Part shown: piece by piece, positions 19,094 through 30,155 of the stretch | Layout of the letters: each line of letters opens with the position of its first letter | Numbering within the stretch: position 1 is the first letter of the stretch | DNA from: Ichthyophis bannanicus | Taxonomy: Eukaryota > Chordata > Amphibia > Gymnophiona > Ichthyophiidae | NCBI GenBank assembly: GCA_033557465.1 | Contig: CM066033.1 | Location: 17,795,080-17,859,079, forward strand | Reading direction: 5' to 3' | DNA: 64,000 nt | Made by a program: the position numbers and the translations under genes | The notes under the pieces: model-generated | What the model was told of the DNA's origin: nothing | The model's input: only the letters and a program-made list of their open reading frames with translations | Database searches by the model: none

Positions 19094-21048
19094 GCCAGAC
19101 TGGGCTCCAAGTTCTCTCTGGGTCCCCAGGAGCCTATGGTCAGTTTGAAGATTGGGGACCAATGTATGGACTTCATGGTGGATACGGGGGCCGAACATTC
19201 AGTGGTGGCAAAGCCTGTGGCCCCTCTGTCTACTCGATCCATCACTATCGTCGGAGCTACTGGAACCAGAGCCACAAAACCTTTCTTGCAGAACCGCACT
19301 TGTGAATTAGGGGGACGGCAGATAATGCATCAGTTCCTCTATATGCCTGAGGGCCCAATTCCCCTCTTGGGCCAAGATATGCTTGCTAAGTTGCAGGCAC
19401 AGATATCCTTTGATGAAGGAGGACAAATGGAAATGACGTTGAATTCAAAATCATCTGGCCTGATGGTGCTGACTGTCCCCCGGGAAGAAGAATGGTGGTT
19501 CTATAGCACACCTCCGACCAAGGCAGCCAGTTCCCGTATACCCACCAGTATTTTAGCTCCGCCTGAAGTGTGGGCGGAGGATAATCCTCCGGGCCTAGCA
19601 AAGAGCATAGCCCCTGTTCTTGTCACCCTCAAACCGGGAGTGGAACCAGTGCATGTGAGACAATATCCTCTCCCACGACCAGCAATCAAAGGCATTCATC
19701 GTCATGGACTCCTTAGAGAATGCCAATCGCCCTGGAATACTCCCCTCCTCCCAGTTAAGAAGCCTGGGACAGGTGACTACCGCCCAGTGCAGGATTTGAG
19801 ATGAGTAAATAATGCAGTTGAAACCATACATCCAGTAGTACCAAATCTCTACACCCTCTTGGGACTGATTCCTGCTGAAGCTACTCACTTCACTGTTTTG
19901 GATTTAAAGGATGCCTTCTTTTGCATACGCCAGGCATCCACCAGTCAACTCCTGTTTGCGTTTGAATGGGAGAACCCGACCACCGGAAGGCGAGGCCAAC
20001 TCACCTGGACTTGATTACCTCAAGGACTCAAGAACTCACCCACCATCTTCAGTGCTGCTCTTAATCAAGATCTATCAAGTTACTCTGTGACTCCAGGAAA
20101 AAGAGTCTTACTCCAGTATGTGGATGACCTGCTTGTAGCCACCAACTCCAAAACTGAATGTGTGCAAGCCACCAGTGATCTCTTGCACCTCCTGAATGAA
20201 GCTGGATACAAGGTCTCCAGAGCCAAGGCGCAGTTGTGCCAAACAGAAGTAAAATACCTGGGATTCCATCTGTCCAGAGGGGTCCGGAGATTGGGACCCG
20301 AGCGAAACGAAGCAGTATGCCGCATCCCTACCCCCACCACCAGAAAGCAGGTGGGAGCTGCCGGCTACTGCCGAATATGGATACCCAACTTCGCGCTCTT
20401 GGCAAAGCCATTGTACCAAGCCACCAAAGGAGTGGAATGATCTCCCATGGAATGGGGCCCAGAACAGGATAAAGTGTTCAAATCGTTGAAAGCTGTTTTG
20501 ATGTCATCACCAGCCTTGGGCCTACCAAATGTACCGAAGCCATTGAAGCCGACAAACTCACCTTAGGTCAGGGTCTCCAGGTTACAGGGCCACACTCTGT
20601 CCTAACCCTCATGGAACATAAAGGAAATTACAGGTTCACGAATTCCCGCATGCTAAAGTACCTAAGCATGCTGTGCGAAAACCCTCGATTACAGTTGATT
20701 GTCAGTCAAGCTCTGAACCCTGCTACACTATTACCAGTTGGTCCAGGTCCACCCGACCATGATTGCTTGAAAGTAATGGATACTGTGTTCTCCAGCTGCC
20801 CTGATTTAACCGATCTTCCACTGAACAACCCTGAACAGACTTTCTTTGTGGATGGAAGCAGTCTTATCATCAACGGACAACGTCGTGCTGGCTATGCAGT
20901 AGTGACCCTGGACATGGTAGTTGAATCTTCAGCTTTGCCCCCAGGAACCTCAGCACAGGAGGCTGAACTGATAGCCCTCACTAGGGCACTGATAATAGGA
21001 ACAGGGCTCCGCTTGAATGTGTACACAGACTCCAGCCCCCAGGTCTAA
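19094..21048 (+). pseudogene. ERV-1 pol: protease, RT and RNase H, broken
   Basis: Protease carries the active-site DTGAEHSV near 19186 and ends around LLGQDMLAKLQ. Reverse transcriptase starts near 19640 (VRQYPLPRPA), with [10 protein letters not shown] near 19900 and the catalytic YVDDLLVAT at 20116. RNase H is present at about 20840-21048 (FVDGSSL, QEAELIALTRAL, YTDSS). Stops at 19802 and 20014 and several frameshifts inactivate it. No integrase or env follows; the 570 bases to the LTR do not read as either. Its closest relative in the window is ERV-2 on the other strand. Confidence 0.85.
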
Positions 21049-21634
21049 CTGTAATCCCTGAATCATTGGGCCCAGCCTTTGTCCATGCTTTTCACCAAGC
21101 CACACATTATAGGAAAAACAGCTATAGAAAAAGCTTTTAGGCCCCATTTCTATATCCCACTGCTAGGGGAAATGAGTCAGATTGGATCCGAAATCACTAG
21201 ACAAGAGCTGTTGGCTTTAGGTTCTGTCTTACAGAGTCTCCACGTTTGGGTACTAATGTAGAATCTACAGCCCTACTCCTGCCACCACCGGAAGCTGGCA
21301 GGTCCACGTACAGCAGAAGCTTGAGGAACCTACAGCCCTACTCCTGTCACCCACCGGAAGCTGACAGGTCTACGTACGGCGGAAGCTGTGGAAGAAAAGA
21401 ACTTAAGTGATAGCTATGTGTTTGCTTCTCCCATGTTTCCTACCCCTTTGCTTGCGAATGTTTACCTCAATCATAGACAATAGTACTGTAGAACGTAAGG
21501 CAGCAGCCAGAGTGTTAGCCATCTGGCAGTATCAGGCTATACCCCAAAATGAAGTATTAGTTTAACAAGTGTCCCGTATGTGATTAGTTTCTCACCCTCT
21601 CTTTATTCGGGTTGAGAATAATCAAAGGGGGGAA
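21049..21634 (+). other. ERV-1 post-pol region with a 68-bp tandem duplication
   Basis: At 21263-21396 a unit with CTACAGCCCTACTCCTG and CCGGAAGCTG.CAGGTC.ACG occurs twice in tandem. The remainder shows no integrase or envelope motif. The polypurine tract CAAAGGGGGG at 21623-21632 precedes the LTR. Confidence 0.6.
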
Positions 21635-22124
21635 TGTGGTAGGCTATGGCCTGTAAACTAGGCCTAGATCCTAACCCCCACCTGAGAGTAGTATTGAAAA
21701 GAACCAAAGTTTAGAAATCTGCTTTAAACTGCTTTTTGAAAGTCCCTTTCCTTCCCCCATGAAGTCTGTGTAAGCTCTTTATGCTTGATTTGCTCTGTCC
21801 TTGCATTCTCTGAGCTAGAAATGTCCTTGAAGTAGAAATGTATCTATGTTTAAAACTGTGCCTTTGTTAGAATAGTCTGCGCGGGGGGAGCAAGGAGCCA
21901 GGCCCAGAGAGGGTCCCCGATTGGACAGGTGCAAGGGGGAGTTGGGACCAATAGAAAGTCTGCTTGTATCAAACTGTGAAATTGTATATAATGAATCTGC
22001 TGTAGTTTCTCATTGCTCAGTCCTTTTTGGATGCTTTCCTGTCTGAGCCTTGTGCACAATAAATTTGCTTGGACCCTGCAGTTGACTCCTGGTATTATTT
22101 ATTGCATGCTTATCAGCTGCTACA
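21635..22124 (+). mobile_element. 3' LTR of ERV-1
   Basis: It begins TGTGGTAGGC two bases after the polypurine tract and ends near GCTGCTACA. It contains AATAAA at about 22059 followed by the R/U5 region. It is homologous to the solo LTR at 12261-12754. No matching 5' LTR lies next to gag. Confidence 0.8.
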
Positions 22125-22735
22125 CTATAATAAAGCCTAAGGAGCCACACTTTGGACAGAAGTGTGCAAAAGATAGGCCCAGGCTGAAAATAGGCCATGC
22201 TAAAAGGAAACTGGTGAAAAGAAATACTCTGGGCCTTGAAGATTACAAATAGTGCCAGGAAATGATACATCAAGTACAGAACAAAGGGAGCAGAGGGTTG
22301 CAGTCACTGCACAGATAAGCAGACCTTGAAACATGAGCTGCTAACGACCTGATAACTAGGGGAGGATCCCAGGGAAAGAGTCTTTGCAAACTTTTGCAGA
22401 CAGCTCTAGGTTTTGCAGACAGCTTTGCAACCTTTTGCAGACAGCATAGCAAGTTTTGCACATGGAATAAGACTTTGTGCAGAGGTTGCTGGACATTTGC
22501 TACAGAGGATATATAAGGCGGCAACTATAGAGAATCAGGGGCAGCCTTCCCTCTCCCCATCCGGGGGTGGGGAACGTTGCCTGCCATCTCTCAGACAGAC
22601 ATTTGCTATTCTGCATTTACAATTATTTTTGCTATGCTAAATAAAAGTTTTTGTAGCCAAGCCACTGTTGTCTGAACTATTCATTGGTAATTGGTAATAT
22701 TTGGGGAACTTTTGTGGAGAAACCAGACTCACAGC
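22125..22735 (+). mobile_element. second LTR-like sequence (TATA and poly(A) signals)
   Basis: A TATA box (GATATATAAGGCGG) lies at 22508 and AATAAAAG at about 22640, spaced as in a retroviral U3-R-U5. Four short repeats of TTTTGCAGACAGC lie at 22390-22460. No coding region follows, and I cannot fix the ends or a target duplication. Its family is unknown, and it differs from the ERV-1 LTR it abuts. Confidence 0.45.
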
Positions 22736-23690
22736 ATCGCTGGGATTGATGGTGAGTTGGTAGAGGGGAGAGAACTGGATGCTGGAGATGGTTGTATGCC
22801 TGGGGGATGGGGAAAAAGAAGGGTGGAGTTATGTACATTAGGGGTAGATCTTAGGGACAGACAGCAGTAGGGCTTTTCCTCCTGATGCCGCCTTTTCCAT
22901 CTGGTCCTGTGCCGTTGCTGTGCAGCAGAGTTTGCATTCCCAGTTTTGGGTGCCTCTCTCCCCTGTATTGTGTGGTTTTAGCTGGCTTGCTGTGACTGTT
23001 ATGCATGCTCCTTTCCCTTTCTTGTTTGGTTGTTGGTCTTGGTCTAGTGCTGTTTGTTGTGTGTTCTTCATTTTATTGTAGCCCACTGAGATATATGGCT
23101 TGATTGGCAGTATATCAAATCCATAAACTTGTACACCTGAGGGATGGGGAGAAAGAAAGGTGGAGGTATGTGTCTGGTGAAGAAAGAACAGGAGGCAGGG
23201 GAGAGATAAGGGTAGGTGCACGTGGAGGGGAGAAAAGATGTAAGATGGGGGTATGTACATTAGGGGTAGACCTTAGGAACAGACAGAAATAGGAATCTTC
23301 CTCGAGGTTAAGGAGGGAGGAAGGCAGGGAAGAGGGGCAGCAAAGGCTTGGGTGTTGAGGCTAGAGCTGTGATTGGAGTGAGAAAGCTGAGGAGTTATGC
23401 TTTATGATGGAAGAATTCTGCATAACAATATCCCAGTAAAACATGTAGATTTTTAAATACTTTGAGCAGCATTTTCTCAATTTTTGCTTGGAATTTAACA
23501 TGTTTTGGCACAGAACTCCTCCAGGTATAAATGAGAGTACTGTACTTTGAAAATTTTCCCCCTATGGTTAGGACCCTGAATGGATAAAATAGCGGGACTT
23601 GAGATCCTACTGTAAGTCAAGAGGAAGGTCAGATATAATTTGGTTGCTTATCTCAAAATGCTTGTTTTTCAGCTGCATAGCTGCAACACA
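22736..23690. other. non-coding stretch with a split direct repeat
   Basis: A segment with GGGGATGGGGA.AAAGAA.GGTGGAG and TATGTACATTAGGGGTAGA occurs at about 22800-22865 and again at 23135-23290, separated by unrelated sequence. No exon or known repeat family is recognised. Confidence 0.5.
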
Positions 23691-24064
23691 ATGATCCTAC
23701 TTCCCCTCTGCTACCTTGGATACCCTGCAGAGCTCTATCGGCCATCTCTGCAGATCCACCTTAAAGAGGCGGGCTCCTACATTATGACCTAACTGCAGAG
23801 TTCTGAGCATGCTCTCTTGCTTTCTTGCAAAGTTGTAAAGAGCAGGAAAGATTAGTGTTAGAAGCAGGAATTTACTTTCTGCCCAGTACAGGAAATCCCT
23901 GCAAGCCTCAGCCACTGATCTGCAAAACGGGAGAGAAGGGACTATGTGAGACTCTCAGGAATTAGCCCAGCGTCTTTCTGCCTTGCTCATTTTTCCAGTA
24001 ACAGAGAAATCTCTGACCTGAATTCTTCTCAGCAGCCTCAGTGCAGAGAGAAAACAGGAGGGAA

Positions 24065-24088
24065 ATGTCTGCCTTGGTTACTGATCAG
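24065..24088 (+). CDS. KRAB-domain gene, exon 1 (start codon)
   Basis: ATG at 24065 opens MSALVTDQ and runs straight into a consensus donor (CAG|GTAAGA) in phase 0. This joins to the KRAB exon at 31591, which begins in phase 0. A short start exon ahead of KRAB-A is the usual structure for these genes. The gene continues with exons at 31591-31717, 32019-32213 (possibly optional), 32350-32448, 32608-32721 and 44514-44642, all in agreeing phases. KRAB proteins with zinc fingers silence chromatin through TRIM28 in mammals; whether the amphibian type does so is not shown here. No C2H2 finger exon occurs before 64000, so the 3' end lies further right or is lost. Upstream, 23690-24064 is presumed 5' UTR and promoter, without a clear TATA box. 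Confidence 0.75.
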
Positions 24089-24875
24089 GTAAGACTGTTT
24101 TGTTCTCTTCTGCACAGGGCATTAGCATTTCAAAGAAAACTTTTGCCAATACTGCTCTTGCAACCTTCCCTCCTCCTTTCCCGTTTGACCTTGATTCAGG
24201 AAGGTTGTGTTACAGCTGTGCTATAGCTCAGCGTACAGTTTTATAATGCAAGATTAATACAAAATTTTGTTCCCAAATATATATAAAAGGTATGCAAAAT
24301 AGCTGCTTGCAAAAGAAGGCAGAGGGTGGAAGGCACATGGGTCTGCACTTGTTGCAGTCAAAAGCAAACAGCTCAAAGAGGCTCAGACTCCCATTCACCT
24401 GCCTGAAACTCCCTGATCCCAAAGATCCCAACAGCCCCCTCCCTGACTCCTCTAAAAAATCTCTGGTGGCCTGGTAACCCGGGGCCCTCATCCCGCATCC
24501 CCTGAATCTCTTTAAAAAATGCCACAAGCTGCCTAGTGAACCCTAGCTCCCCCACCCCAAAATAGCAGGTTTTTGCAGTTATTATCACAGAAAAATTACC
24601 GCAGGATTTATTAACCTGCAGCACCTGAATACCTGTTGGAAATATGACAAAGTGACTGAAATACAGAGGACATGGGGAAAGGAGAAGGTGCCATGGCTCA
24701 TCATAGAGAAAGGTAATGGCAGCTCTATATGTGCACATATGCTCCCCTGACCTCTGTCTCAGATGGAGGAACTGGATAGATAGAGATCTGTCTGAAGACA
24801 GCCAAAGGTTTGCAATGAAGGGAGAAGTGTCATTGGTAGAAGACTTTCACCTGCCAGACTGTATTGGAGTACTCT
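24089..24875 (+). other. KRAB gene intron 1, left part
   Basis: Intronic DNA between exon 1 and the ERV-2 insertion. I see no exon or family-level repeat in it; open frames on the minus strand lack recognisable motifs. Confidence 0.5.
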
Positions 24876-25354
24876 TGTTATAGCAAATGCTGTGAAAAGC
24901 TCTTATTCAATCACTCACCCACAGAAGGAAAACTCACAGACAGGCTGGAATGCAAACAGGATCTTTAATGTGCACACAGGTTCAGACAGAGAGCCGGTAC
25001 CCTCCAACAAAAATCTGAGCCCCGAGGGACGTCCTTCAATGCCTTATATACAGTACAATTTTAAACTCATTCTATAATCCCATTTGCCACAGGTATTTCC
25101 TGTCCACCAATCAGCAGCCCCTGGGGAAGGTACCTGGGTGACCTGTCCAAACCGGTGTGCTCTGGTCTGTTGGTTTATGGGCTAGGGGATACTGTGCTCA
25201 GACCTGGAGTGGGGGAAGGGTGTCTACTGAAATAGCAGGCTGATTACTTTATGTAAGAGCCTCATGGCTTGGGGGAAGGGTCAGGCTGATCACTTGTGTA
25301 AGAGCCTCATGGCTTGGGGGAAGGGTCAGGCTGATCACTTGTGTAAGAGCCTCA
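24876..25354 (-). repeat. 3' LTR of ERV-2
   Basis: On the minus strand it begins TGAGGCTCTTACAC and ends GCTATAACA. A TATATAAGG box lies at about 25043-25052. The U3 start holds about three copies of a 46-bp unit (GGGGGAAGGGTCAGGCTGAT on the plus strand), one more than in the 5' LTR. Confidence 0.9.
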
Positions 25355-25369
25355 TTCCCCCCTTTTTAA
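25355..25369 (-). promoter_or_regulatory. polypurine tract of ERV-2
   Basis: The minus strand reads TTAAAAAGGGGGGAA immediately before the LTR start TGAGG. This is the plus-strand primer site of the retrovirus. Confidence 0.85.
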
Positions 25370-25406
25370 GTGAGACCTCAACCGCTAGAGGCGGTAGAGG
25401 GCTGTA

Positions 25407-26916
25407 TTACTGGAGGCAAGCCGCAGAGGGGTGTATTTGGGACAGGGCCAATATCTGGGGGCCGTTCTTTATCTCAGAGCCAGCTGCAGTAACTAACCCT
25501 CTTTCCTTGTACTGGGCCCCGTGGGCATGGAGAGTGGCAAAGGCATACCAGGAGTCTGTGTATATATTTATACAACTGTTAGTCCCAAGGGTTAAGGCAC
25601 GGGTAAGGGCAATGAGTTCCGCCTTCCATGCGGAGGTTCCAGGGGGCAAAGGCTGTGCTTCAATTATTTCTTCCATCGTCACCACTGCGTACCCCGCACA
25701 CCTGCGGCCCTCCAACACCAGACTGTTTCCATCTACGTAGTAGGTCTCATCCGGATTGCTTATCGGCACATCTGTCAGATCAGGGCGACTGGAGAAGACT
25801 GTATCCATCACTTCCAGGCAGTCGTGATCAGGTGGTCCCGGGCCAACAGGCAGGAATGTAGCAGGGTTTAAGGCTTGGCTGGTAGTTGTCTGCACTCTGG
25901 GATTTCAAACTAGCGAGATCTTGGGCCAATGCTGTGCTGAAGATGGTAGGGGAGTTCTTGAATCCCTGTGGTAAACGAGTCCAGGTAACTTGGGACTTTC
26001 TGCCAGTAGCAGGGTCCTCTTTCTCGAAAGCAAAGAGGTGCTGGCTTGCAGTAGCCAGGCGTATACAAAAGAAGGCATCTTTTAGGTCCAGTACTGAGAA
26101 GTGAGAAGCAGTCGCCGGGATGAGGCCCAACAGTGTATAAGGGTTTGGTACTACTGGATGCACAGTCACAGTGGCCTCATTGACACGACGGAGGTCCTGA
26201 ACAGGTCGATAGTCGGTGGTTCCAGGTTTTCGAACTGGCAGCAAAGGAGTGTTCCATGCCGATTGGCAGGGCCGCAGGATACCATGCTGTAGTAGCTGCA
26301 CCAGATGATGATGAATTCCTTCTACAGCTGCCCGCGGCAGTGGGTATTGTCGCACATGTACCGGGGAGGCTCCCGGCTTCATTTCAACACATACGGGAGG
26401 GATGTTAATGGACATTCCGGGGGGGGGGTTTCCTTCTGCCCATACTCCAGGGGGCACTGATTCCCACTTAACCAGGGTAGCCACATCAGATTTGGGCCTG
26501 TTCTCATATAACCGCCATTCTTCTTCTCGGGGGACGGACAGTACCAAAACTGTTGGGCCCAGGCTGGGTATTTCAAGCTCAGCCTGGCCGTCAGACCCGA
26601 ATGAGATTTGGGCCTGGAGTTTTGCCAGAACATCCTGACCCAGCAAGGGTATGGGACATTCAGGCATATACAGGAACTGGTGAGTGATGGTCCATCCCCC
26701 CAACTGGCACGTGCGGTTTTGCGGGAAAAGTCTCTGGGCCCTCTCCCCCGTAGCTCCCACAACAGTTACTGACTGGGAGGAGATCGGGGCTACTTGTTGG
26801 GTGACCACTGAGTATGTTGTTCCGGTATCGACCATGAATTGCATTTTCCGGTCCCCTAAATTCATGTTGACAATAGGCTCTTGGGGACCCAACAGAAACT
26901 TGGAGCCCGGTCCGGC
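25407..26916 (-). pseudogene. ERV-2 pol: protease, partial RT, RNase H
   Basis: Pol is in the same frame as gag, directly after the TAG at 26919-26917. Protease has the active site DTGTTYSV and LLGQDVLAKL. The RT fingers run from VRQYPLPRAA through [12 protein letters not shown] to LPQGFKNSPTIF. At about 25900 the sequence jumps to the tether (NPATFLPVGPG) and RNase H (YYVDGNSL, KAELIALTRAL, IYTDSWYAF), which is in another frame. The YVDD region is therefore deleted. RNase H runs out near 25440, and the polypurine tract follows within about 100 bases, so integrase and env are missing. Compared with ERV-1, the frame before the deletion has no stop codons. Confidence 0.9.
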
Positions 26917-28653
26917 CTAGTAGTCATCCGAGTCATAATGTTCCATAGCTGCAAGGCCTTCGAAAGCTGGAACCGGTGGAGGTGGGAAAGCATCATGCTG
27001 ATCTTGCTCCCGTGTAGTTCGTACGGGTGCTCTTACACCCCTCGTGGATGGATATCTCCCTCGCCTTGTGTTACGATTTGGACAGTCATTCTTCCAATGT
27101 CCCTCCTCTTTGCAGTAGGCACATTGAGTGGGGCCTAGGGGAAACCTCGGCCCCCCATATCCGCGTCCTCGTCCCCTATTTCCTCCTCTGGCCCAGGCTG
27201 GAACTGGTGGTCGCTCGGCTAGGGCGGCTGCTAGGAAGTCTGCCTTCTTCTTCATCCGACGCTCCGACTCTTGCGTCTGCTCCTGGTCACGATTTACATA
27301 TATTTTTTGTGCTACTTCCATCAATTGTGTTGTATTCATGCCCGCAAACCCTTCCAGTTTCTGCAGCTTCCGCCGTATATCACCTTGTGCCTGTGTCACA
27401 AAGACATTATTCACCATACGAAGATTCTCCTTGGCCGCTGGATCGTAGGGGGTGTATAATCGGTATGCTTCAGCCAGACGCTCATAAAATGCTGCCGGAC
27501 TCTCATCAGGGAGCTGAAGAACTTCTGCGGTTTTACTGATGTTCATAGCTCGTGGTCCCCCCTTCTTAAGGCCCTCAAGGAGTGCAGTCCGGAAGCGAGT
27601 GAGAGCCACTGCTCCAACAGGATCATTCGGGTCCCAGCGGGGGTCTTTATTCGGGAAATCTGCCTCTGCCTGCTGCCGTGGATTTACATCTCCCTCACGG
27701 GCAGGATGTGTCTCCAGCCACTGGAGGGTGGCCCGTACAATGTGCGCCCGTTCTTCTGTATTGAATAAAGTGGAAAGCAATTGTTTTGTGTCCGACCAGG
27801 TAGGCTGGTGTGTTTGCATAATACTGGTCATAAGATCTGTCAGTTCTTGGGGCTTTTCAGTATATGAGGCATAGTGGGTTTTCCAGTTCAACAGGTCCGT
27901 GGTGGAGAAAGGGACATAAATCAGGCTGGATGGTCCCACTGCCACCTTTCCAGTAGCATCAATATACGGGAGCCCCTGTACTTGTCGTAGTGGTAATTGG
28001 AGATCTTGCGACCGCAGGCGGTGGGCTACCGGGGTGGACGATTCAAGCTCAGCCTCTGTGCTCTCAGGGGAGGAGATGGTGGCACTGGAGGTGGCACCAG
28101 ATGTGGGAGGGGAATCTGAAGATGAGGGGCCGGAGTCTGTAGAATCTTCCCTAAATCTGGCATCACCCACCCCAAGAAGAGGTCTTCCTGACCTTTCAGC
28201 TGTGGGCGGATCCTGCAGTGGTGCAGATGGGACACGGGGTTGAAGTAGAGGGAGGGGGCGTGGAGGAATATCAGGAGAGTCCCGTCCCTGGTAGATAGGG
28301 GCGGGTGTCCATCCCTTTTGGCGACAGATGGCCGCCACCATTACTCTACACTGATCCTCGTGGCAGCGCTGGAGCCACCTTGGTCTGAGTTGGCATATGG
28401 TCAGCCATGAGTCAATATATGGGAACTGGTCAGGGTGCTCTTTTGCTACAATTTGATGGACCAAGGACACAGTGGCCAGGTCAATGGACCCCTGGGGAGG
28501 CCATATCTTAACTAAGGCTGGTCATTCCCTCTCACACAAAAAGGATAATCTGGAGGCGGAGAGAGGTACCCCGTAATCCTCTCTAAACACAGATTTAAAA
28601 TTGTGAAGCATGCACTGTAGGGGCGTTTTCACTTTTGACTTTCCCGACCCCAT
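26917..28653 (-). pseudogene. ERV-2 gag with one early stop
   Basis: ATG at 28653 gives a Met-Gly start. The matrix domain includes HPDQFPYIDSWL. A Pro-rich linker follows, then capsid (DLLNWKTHYASYTEKPQEL, KKGGPRAMNISK, DESPAAFYERLAEAY). The Arg/Gly-rich nucleocapsid carries an intact zinc knuckle CAYCKEEGHWKNDC. Codon 44 is TGA (28524-28522) where ERV-1 has a Trp codon; apart from this the 578-codon frame is open. Gag ends at TAG 26919-26917 (context TAC TAG GCC GGA) and pol continues in frame. This is the readthrough arrangement of gammaretroviruses. Confidence 0.9.
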
Positions 28654-30133
28654 GCTCTAATTCTAGTTCAATAACTAAGTGCAGTATACAATGTGGATCA
28701 GATCTTCTAACCTAATCTCAATTCAGGAAAAATGCAATTTACAGTAAGAAAAAATGCAATTTACAATACAGATCCTATCTAGTCTTAATTCAGGAAAAAT
28801 AATACAATTTACAATACAGACCCTATCTAGTCTCAATTCAGGAGGGGAGAGAGAGAAAAAAAAACCCACAAAATTTTTACAATATAGGTCTTGGCAATTT
28901 ACAAAATATACACTCAGATTTGATTTAGATAAGAGTTAAAAAAAAATATAAGCTAGCTATTCTTAAAATGTCCACCAGATGGAGCTCCAGGATCACTTTA
29001 ACCATGAGGAATAGTAGTATGGTAAATACAGCTAATGTCCACCAGATGGAGCTCCAGAATCGCTTTAAGTGTATTTGAGTGTAGCTTACACGTGGTCTTT
29101 ACAAGATGGCTGTCTCCTCGTGCGTTCCACACCGGATTCAGCTCTGCACACCTCCGGACACGACTCAGCTGTTCCTGAACCCCTAAAAAAGAAACAAGGG
29201 AACAGGCAGCGGGCCAAACAGCTCCGGATCTCAAAGGGAAGCAGGGGAACACAGATCGGGACCCCCCGGGAACAGTCGGGCACAACCAAAAGGGGCCAGC
29301 AGAGACAAGCGGCGGCAGGCCCGAAACGGACGCTCCGGCACGCCCAGCCCTCACTCGCCGACAGGCAAACAACCAAACCAGAGGAGCAGAGCCAGCCGAG
29401 CCGCGGCGCGCAAATTACACAATCAAAACAACAAAAAAAAAACAATTTAAAAGAGGTGAGCCAGCCGGCCCGCGGCGCGCAAAAAGCAAAACGGATCCAA
29501 GGGGGAGAGCCAGCTGGACCGCGGCACACAGAAAAAGCAGATTTTAAAAGGAAAGCCAGCCGGCCCGCGGCACACATTGCGGTCAGTACAACATTTTTAA
29601 TATTTAGATTGAGGCAAAAATATTTTTAATAGCTTTTGCAGCGCTGTACTCTGAATACTTTTAAAGGGGCCCGAGGTGGCAAAGTTAAGTTTATACTGCA
29701 GTTATCTACCGGTACTCGCAAGCGCCCCCCCCCTCCCTATTCCAACCAGATTTACCAGATACAGATACAGACAGGACGAGCAATGGTTTCAGGGCCACTA
29801 AGACCCCTATTAGGACTGCTCGTTGCGGGTGATCGGGCCGCTACAGGTTCACAGAATTTACTACCCAAAACAGTAAGGCAGTACTTACCAGACCTCTGAT
29901 CAGAAAGAGTTTGGATGCCAGTCTATCCAGCCGGTTTTCAATCGGGGATTCAGCCGCAGGGACCGACTGACCACACAAGTCAAAGAGTCCTTCGGAGCAC
30001 AAAGGGGCCCCGTGGCGCCAAGGATCGTTAATCACCTGGAGGGGTCGGTCCCTGACCAGTGGAGGCCCTGATCCTGCAAAAAGCAGTAGTCTTCCCACCG
30101 TGGGTGTGATGAGAGAGGCTTTTCTTTTAATAT
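28654..30133 (-). other. ERV-2 leader (1.5 kb) with several internal repeats
   Basis: Three sets of direct repeats lie in the leader. At 28700-28850 there are about three copies of a TCTCAATTCAGGA..CAATTTACA unit. At 28968-29064 the unit AATGTCCACCAGATGGAGCT is present twice. At 29390-29575 there are four copies of a unit with GCCAGCCGGCCCGCGGC separated by A-rich spacers. The last could fold into tandem GC hairpins. Open frames on both strands here have no recognisable domain. Confidence 0.7.
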
Positions 30134-30151
30134 TTCCTGGCCAATGCACCA
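30134..30151 (-). promoter_or_regulatory. primer binding site, tRNA-Gly type
   Basis: The minus strand reads TGGTGCATTGGCCAGGAA, four bases after the 5' LTR end. It matches the complement of the 3' end of tRNA-Gly(GCC) with CCA at 17 of 18 positions, by my knowledge of that tRNA. Confidence 0.85.
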
Positions 30152-30155
30152 GAAA

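Noticed and set aside
28522..28524. TGA at codon 44 of ERV-2 gag as a recoded or selenocysteine codon.
   Set aside because: ERV-1 has Trp at this position; a TGG to TGA change is the simpler reading, and no recoding signal is visible.
29069..29629. A 186-codon plus-strand frame in the ERV-2 leader.
   Set aside because: It is antisense to the provirus and made of A-rich and GC-repeat units, with no domain.
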